Source of the DNA: Actinomycetales bacterium SN12
GTDB taxonomy: Bacteria > Actinomycetota > Actinomycetes > Actinomycetales > Microbacteriaceae
Assembly: GCA_002837415.1 (NCBI GenBank)
Contig: PJCV01000002.1
Coordinates: forward strand, 124,001 to 188,000
DNA: 64,000 nucleotides
Direction of reading: 5' to 3'
This document shows, in pieces, positions 60,830-64,000 of this stretch; the first letter of the stretch is position 1; each line of letters begins with the position of its first letter. Both the position numbers and the translations under genes were made by a program. The notes below the pieces were generated by a model that saw only the letters and a program-made list of their open reading frames with translations, was not told where the DNA came from and searched no databases.

Positions 60830-61090
60830 TCACGAGCGCATCGCCTCGTGACGGATCACCAGCCATCCGGCGGGCACCGAGAGCCGTTCGGCATGCTGAG
60901 CGCACAGGTCGTGGGCGTGCGGGTCGCCGCCGGGGCCGAGCGGACCGAGCGCGGCCATCTGATCGCCGTAGTCGAAGGTGAGCGTCGCGACCGCCTCGCG
61001 CGCGCAGGCGACCTTCGAGCAGAGCCGTTCGCCGACGGCCAGGTACGAGTCGAGGCGCGGTCCCTGGTCCAGGCGGAGTCTTTCGTCCAT
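60830..61090 (-). CDS. DUF3499 family protein
   Basis: 86 residues. The core RLCSKVACAREAVATLTFDYGDQMAALGPL...HDLCAQHAERLSVPAGW is the full DUF3499 domain. It has two Cys early and Cys/His late (C-x4-C ... LC-x2-H), arranged like a zinc ribbon. It is an actinobacterial conserved protein of unknown role, encoded beside the metallopeptidase-like gene as in mycobacteria. The ATG at 61090 follows TAGTGT (minus strand, 61098-61103) by 7 bases: leaderless. Confidence 0.88.
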   Translation of the reverse strand: MDERLRLDQGPRLDSYLAVGERLCSKVACAREAVATLTFDYGDQMAALGPLGPGGDPHAHDLCAQHAERLSVPAGWLVIRHEAMRS

Positions 61091-61097
61091 CGCATCC

Positions 61098-61151
61098 ACA
61101 CTATGACCGGGTCGGGTGAGAGAGGTGCAGCCGCGCGGCAGCGCATAGACT
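61098..61151. promoter_or_regulatory. divergent leaderless -10 boxes (DUF3499 and metallopeptidase-like genes)
   Basis: TAGTGT on the minus strand (61098-61103), 7 bases before ATG 61090, and TAGACT on the plus strand (61146-61151), 6 bases before ATG 61158. Confidence 0.5.
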
Positions 61152-61157
61152 TTCGGC

Positions 61158-61586
61158 ATGCCTCGCCGACGCTCCTCCCCCGCACCGCGGCGCGGTGCAC
61201 GGCACGGCCGCCACGGTCGACTCGGGCGCAGCGAGGTCGTCCGCCCGCCCCTGCCGCCGCTCGATGGGCGACTCGACCGGTTCGAGATCACGGTGGGCAG
61301 CGCCGTCGAGTACCTCCGCGGCAGCTGGGAGGAGCTGCGGGATGTCCGCTTCGAGATCGCCGCGATGCCCGCGCACGACCGCGCCGACGGCATCCCGCTC
61401 TGGCGAGCCGATCCCGCCGCGCAGCGGGTGACGCTCTATCGCGTGCCGATCGAGCGGCTGCTGCCGAAGGGGCATGACGACGCGTCGCATCGCCGGATGG
61501 CTGTGGAGAGCGCCGTGTTCCATGCGGCCGCGGAGTATGTGGGGCGCGAGCCCTGGGAGCTCGGTCCGGACGGCCGCGACCACTGA
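61158..61586 (+). CDS. zincin-like metallopeptidase-family protein (DUF1025), active site lost
   Basis: 142 residues. A basic N-terminal tail (RRRSSPAPRRGARHGRHGR) precedes the MMP-like domain (about 40-140): FEITVGSAVEYL, then VRFEIAAMP, VTLYRVPIERL and a C-terminal helix MAVESAVFHAAAEYVG. In active family members this helix carries HExxH; here the zinc-binding His pair is not formed, as in many actinobacterial homologs. It is probably not a peptidase. Function unknown. Confidence 0.8.
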   Translation: MPRRRSSPAPRRGARHGRHGRLGRSEVVRPPLPPLDGRLDRFEITVGSAVEYLRGSWEELRDVRFEIAAMPAHDRADGIPLWRADPAAQRVTLYRVPIERLLPKGHDDASHRRMAVESAVFHAAAEYVGREPWELGPDGRDH

Positions 61587-61632
61587 CCCCGCCCCGCATG
61601 CCCGGGTGGGCAGGCTGGTCGGCGAGCGCCCG

Positions 61633-63003
61633 TCAGGGATGCACGATGATGGGCTGCTGCGTCGCCGGCGGCGCCCACAGCGGCCAGCCCGCGATCGCCG
61701 CGTCACCGAGCAGGCCCACGGCGGCCCGGACCGCTCCGTCGGAGCGGAGAAGATGCTCGCCAGGCTGCAGAGCGACCTGCTCCACGCCGTTCGCGCGCAG
61801 CTCGACGACCCGCTCGTCGACGCCCTCGAGTGTCACCGTGACGGTGCTGTCCTCGGGGTTGCTCAGGTACAGCGTCGCCGACGGGCCGCTCGGAACAGTG
61901 AACGGCACGGTGCCGGTCAGCGGCGGGGCGGGCAGCATCCACGCGAAGTCCTCGCGGCCGTCCGCGCGCGACGTCTGGCGGGCAGCCGCGACGACCGGCG
62001 CGGTCGCGTCGACCTCGATGTCGTGGGCGCCCGCACCCATCCCGGTCAGGGAGACCTCGGTGGGGGTGGCCGCGGTGAGTTCGACCGCGTACTCGTCGGA
62101 GCCCACGGTGCCGTCGGCTCCGCGCACGCGCACCGTCGCCGTGGCATCCTCCCGCGGTGCGAGAAGGCGAAGCACGATGCCGGTGGAGTCATCGCCCTCG
62201 GAGATGGGCTGCGAGTGCGCGCCGAGCAGACGCAGGCTCCGTTGCGCGCCGCCGAGGCCGTCCTGCACGTCGACGCCGACCGCCTCGAGCGTGCGCACAT
62301 GCGCCGACTGGAGTACCGCGCGCACCGGCGCGCCGGCGGCGACAACCTCGATGACCGGACGCGGCTCCGCGCCGGCGACGGATGCCAGGGTCAGAGTGAG
62401 CTGCGTCTTCGGCGGCACGATCTTGGTCGTGGTCCTGCGCTGCGCGCCGTAGACGTTGAGCTCGACGGTCGAGGGAACGTCGGCGGGGTTGGACAGCAGG
62501 ATCACATCCGAGGATCCCGTCGACCCGTCGCCGCCGACCAGCCAGGAGCGCATCCCGGCCTCCCGGCAGGGGGCGGCCGCGTATCCGCGCAGATCCTCGT
62601 CATCGAGAGTCACCGATTCCGACGCGGAGATCAGCGGCGCGGTGCGGCCGGCGACCGCGGCGGTGATGCTCTGGGCACCCTCCCCGCCGAGCACGCCCGG
62701 CATCGCCAGGTCGGTCGTGGTCGTCTCGTGGTCGCGGGCGTCGACGCGCAGGGTGGGTGCGGCTGCCGAGACGAGCAGATCCGCCTGGCTCGAGTCGCGC
62801 CCCAGAGCCCGGAATGCGCCGTTGCAGACGATCGTCGCGTCTCCAGGAACCGGGGTCACGGTCGTCGCAGCCGGCTTGTTCTGCACATCCGGCCAGGGTG
62901 CGGCGACGGCCGCCCCGACTCCGAGCACGCACGCGGCGGCGACGGCTGCCCCGGTCGCGATGCGGGCGCCGGTGGCCGCGAGGCGGAGGGTGCGCTGCTT
63001 CAT
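61633..63003 (-). CDS. DUF5719 family secreted/membrane-anchored protein
   Basis: 456 residues. The N-terminal signal/anchor helix (about 12-34, ATGARIATGAAVAAACVLGVGA) is followed by repeated beta-sandwich-like blocks (SSDVILLSNPADVPSTVELNVYG and GPSATLYLSNPEDSTVTVTLEG), each with the LSNP turn. This matches DUF5719, found in actinobacteria next to a large glycosyltransferase and DUF3499. It probably acts outside the membrane in envelope glycan assembly, as an inference from context. The ATG overlaps the glycosyltransferase stop by 4 bases. Confidence 0.86.
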   Translation of the reverse strand: MKQRTLRLAATGARIATGAAVAAACVLGVGAAVAAPWPDVQNKPAATTVTPVPGDATIVCNGAFRALGRDSSQADLLVSAAAPTLRVDARDHETTTTDLAMPGVLGGEGAQSITAAVAGRTAPLISASESVTLDDEDLRGYAAAPCREAGMRSWLVGGDGSTGSSDVILLSNPADVPSTVELNVYGAQRRTTTKIVPPKTQLTLTLASVAGAEPRPVIEVVAAGAPVRAVLQSAHVRTLEAVGVDVQDGLGGAQRSLRLLGAHSQPISEGDDSTGIVLRLLAPREDATATVRVRGADGTVGSDEYAVELTAATPTEVSLTGMGAGAHDIEVDATAPVVAAARQTSRADGREDFAWMLPAPPLTGTVPFTVPSGPSATLYLSNPEDSTVTVTLEGVDERVVELRANGVEQVALQPGEHLLRSDGAVRAAVGLLGDAAIAGWPLWAPPATQQPIIVHP

Positions 63004-63998
63004 CGGCTGTTCTCCTCGACGACGGGATGCGGCGGTGCGGGGGCTGCCGAGGGCAGGGTGCCCTGCGCGGGGTCGGCATACTGTGCCCCGTCGGGACCCT
63101 GGGCCGGGTCGGGACCCTGGGCCGGGTCGGGATCCTGTGCCGGGTCGGGACCCTGTGCCGGGTCGGGAGCCTGCCCGTCGGCGGATGCCACGGCGATCTC
63201 AGCCGTGCGCAGGTCGGCGTCATCATGCGGCCGCCGCGACGCGATCGGCTCGTCGAGCGAGCGCCCCACGACGCGGGAGCGGGCGCGAGCCGCTCGACGC
63301 GACGCCCGCGTCGGGATCGACAGCAGCACGGCGGCGAGCACCACGATGAGCTGGCCCAGCCCGATGACATTGCCGAGGGCGCGCTCTGCGTGCGAGGGCT
63401 GCGCGCGCTCTGCGGGCGGAGTCGCCGTCTGCCACAGCCTCCCGTTGGGGGTCTCGCCCGCCTTCACGAAACCGGCGCGCTGGTCGATCGCGGTGATCGC
63501 CGCCTCGCTCATGCGGCGAGCCTGATCGCTCTGCGCGGGAAGCGACGAGAGCAGCACGAAGCCGATGCCCCGGTCGGTGAGTGCGGCCGCCGCGTCGAAG
63601 TCGCGCGCCGAGAGCAGGTCGACGGCGTCTTCGGCGAGGCCGTCGTCGTGCACCTGCGTCGCCGTGGTGAGCATCGTGGTCTGGGCGCTCAGCGTCGCGC
63701 TCGGGCCCCAGACCAGCTGGGTGGCGAGGGAGCCGTCGTCGAGCGGGGTCATGACCAGGGTGCCGCTGTCGGCATCGTCTGAGGCGTGCGCCGCGACGAG
63801 TGCCGGCAGCGTGCTGGTGGCGCCGTTGCGGATCTGCGCCTCGCCGAGGTTCACGGCCAGCAGCCCTGGCACCGCGCAGACGAGCACGCCGGCGCCGGTG
63901 ATGAGCGCCGCTGCGGATCGCAGAGCCGGCACCGCGACGACCGTGTCGAGGGTGACCAGAGCCGCGCCGACCGCACCGAGCCATGCGAGACTCAGTCC
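63000..63998 (-). CDS. C-terminal part of a membrane glycosyltransferase-type protein, cut by the window
   Basis: 332 residues are visible and the frame is open to the window end. It has a hydrophobic helix, then an extracytoplasmic region (NLGEAQIRNGATSTLPALVAAHA ... FVLLSSLPAQSDQARRMSEAAI), another helix (about residues 200-220 of the visible part, LGQLIVVLAAVLLSI) and a Pro/Ala/Gln-rich tail with GPDPAQ repeats. From its position before DUF5719 it is the end of the large GT2-type membrane glycosyltransferase of this locus; the catalytic part is outside the window, so this is inference. Confidence 0.7.
   Translation of the reverse strand, partial: GLSLAWLGAVGAALVTLDTVVAVPALRSAAALITGAGVLVCAVPGLLAVNLGEAQIRNGATSTLPALVAAHASDDADSGTLVMTPLDDGSLATQLVWGPSATLSAQTTMLTTATQVHDDGLAEDAVDLLSARDFDAAAALTDRGIGFVLLSSLPAQSDQARRMSEAAITAIDQRAGFVKAGETPNGRLWQTATPPAERAQPSHAERALGNVIGLGQLIVVLAAVLLSIPTRASRRAARARSRVVGRSLDEPIASRRPHDDADLRTAEIAVASADGQAPDPAQGPDPAQDPDPAQGPDPAQGPDGAQYADPAQGTLPSAAPAPPHPVVEENSR
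63093..63164 (+). repeat. four 18-bp tandem repeats in the glycosyltransferase tail
   Basis: Four near-identical units like GGGACCCTGGGCCGGGTC (reading antisense to the gene), encoding (G/D)PDPAQ repeats, then a decayed fifth unit. Likely variable in copy number. Confidence 0.85.
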
Positions 63999-64000
63999 GG

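Overview
The window is high-GC DNA, densely coded on both strands, from an actinobacterium. It most likely belongs to Microbacteriaceae (Microbacterium-like). Lineage markers are a one-polypeptide 2-oxoglutarate decarboxylase/dehydrogenase (kgd), a WhiB1-type protein, a SigR/RsrA-type sigma/anti-sigma pair, mtrA-mtrB-lpqB, long-form HPF, DUF3499, DUF5719 and Rv3235-family proteins, and many genes whose start codon lies 6-8 nt after a TANNNT -10 box (leaderless transcripts). No rRNA, tRNA, CRISPR array, prophage or insertion sequence was recognised, and no gene-free stretch exceeds about 300 bases.

Layout. 1-5.7 kb: end of an alpha/beta hydrolase, then a complete oligopeptide/dipeptide ABC importer operon. 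5.7-7.7 kb: a leftward GNAT-ung-SDR run. 7.7-11.8 kb: methionine biosynthesis genes metY and metX, separated by an AbiEi/DUF559-type gene that has a palindromic repeat on each side. 11.8-17.3 kb: NUDIX hydrolase, MFS exporter, thiamine-binding protein, membrane glycosyltransferase, NAD(P)HX dehydratase, old yellow enzyme. 17.4-19.9 kb: two DUF21/CBS (CorC/CNNM-like) membrane proteins preceded by a possible acidic, proline-rich leader peptide. 20.0-23.7 kb: kgd. 23.8-31.4 kb: Eis-like acetyltransferase, rsrA, sigR, aroA, rsgA, bcp, whiB1 and pdtaS. 31.4-36.6 kb: Rv3235-family protein, an HTH/SAF/ParA-like group, an aminotransferase and a GntR regulator. 36.7-47.5 kb: secA, a PadR regulator, a coiled-coil protein, hpf, comF, lpqB, mtrB, mtrA. 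47.6-57.8 kb: a DUF7847-DUF4129-DUF4350-MoxR-DUF58 operon, then fur-katA-aquaporin, then SpoIIM and RDD genes. 57.8-60.7 kb: a tripartite ABC exporter operon. 60.8-64 kb: DUF3499, metallopeptidase-like, DUF5719 and a glycosyltransferase cut by the window end.

Gene order from whiB1/pdtaS through sigR, aroA, rsgA, secA, hpf, comF, lpqB, mtrB and mtrA to DUF3499 parallels, from memory, the Mycobacterium tuberculosis Rv3219-Rv3259 region. Most of the right half is therefore an old actinobacterial core block with a few local additions.

The best leads are: (i) a 23-codon Asp/Pro-rich ORF whose stop codon overlaps the start of a CorC-like gene; (ii) a near-consensus SigR-type promoter (GGAAT-N18-GTT) inside the start of aroA, which would make a long SigR isoform; (iii) three ~85-bp intergenic palindromic repeats, two flanking the gene between metY and metX; (iv) an aquaporin lacking its first membrane helix; and (v) a ParA/CpaE-like ATPase that has lost both P-loop lysines.
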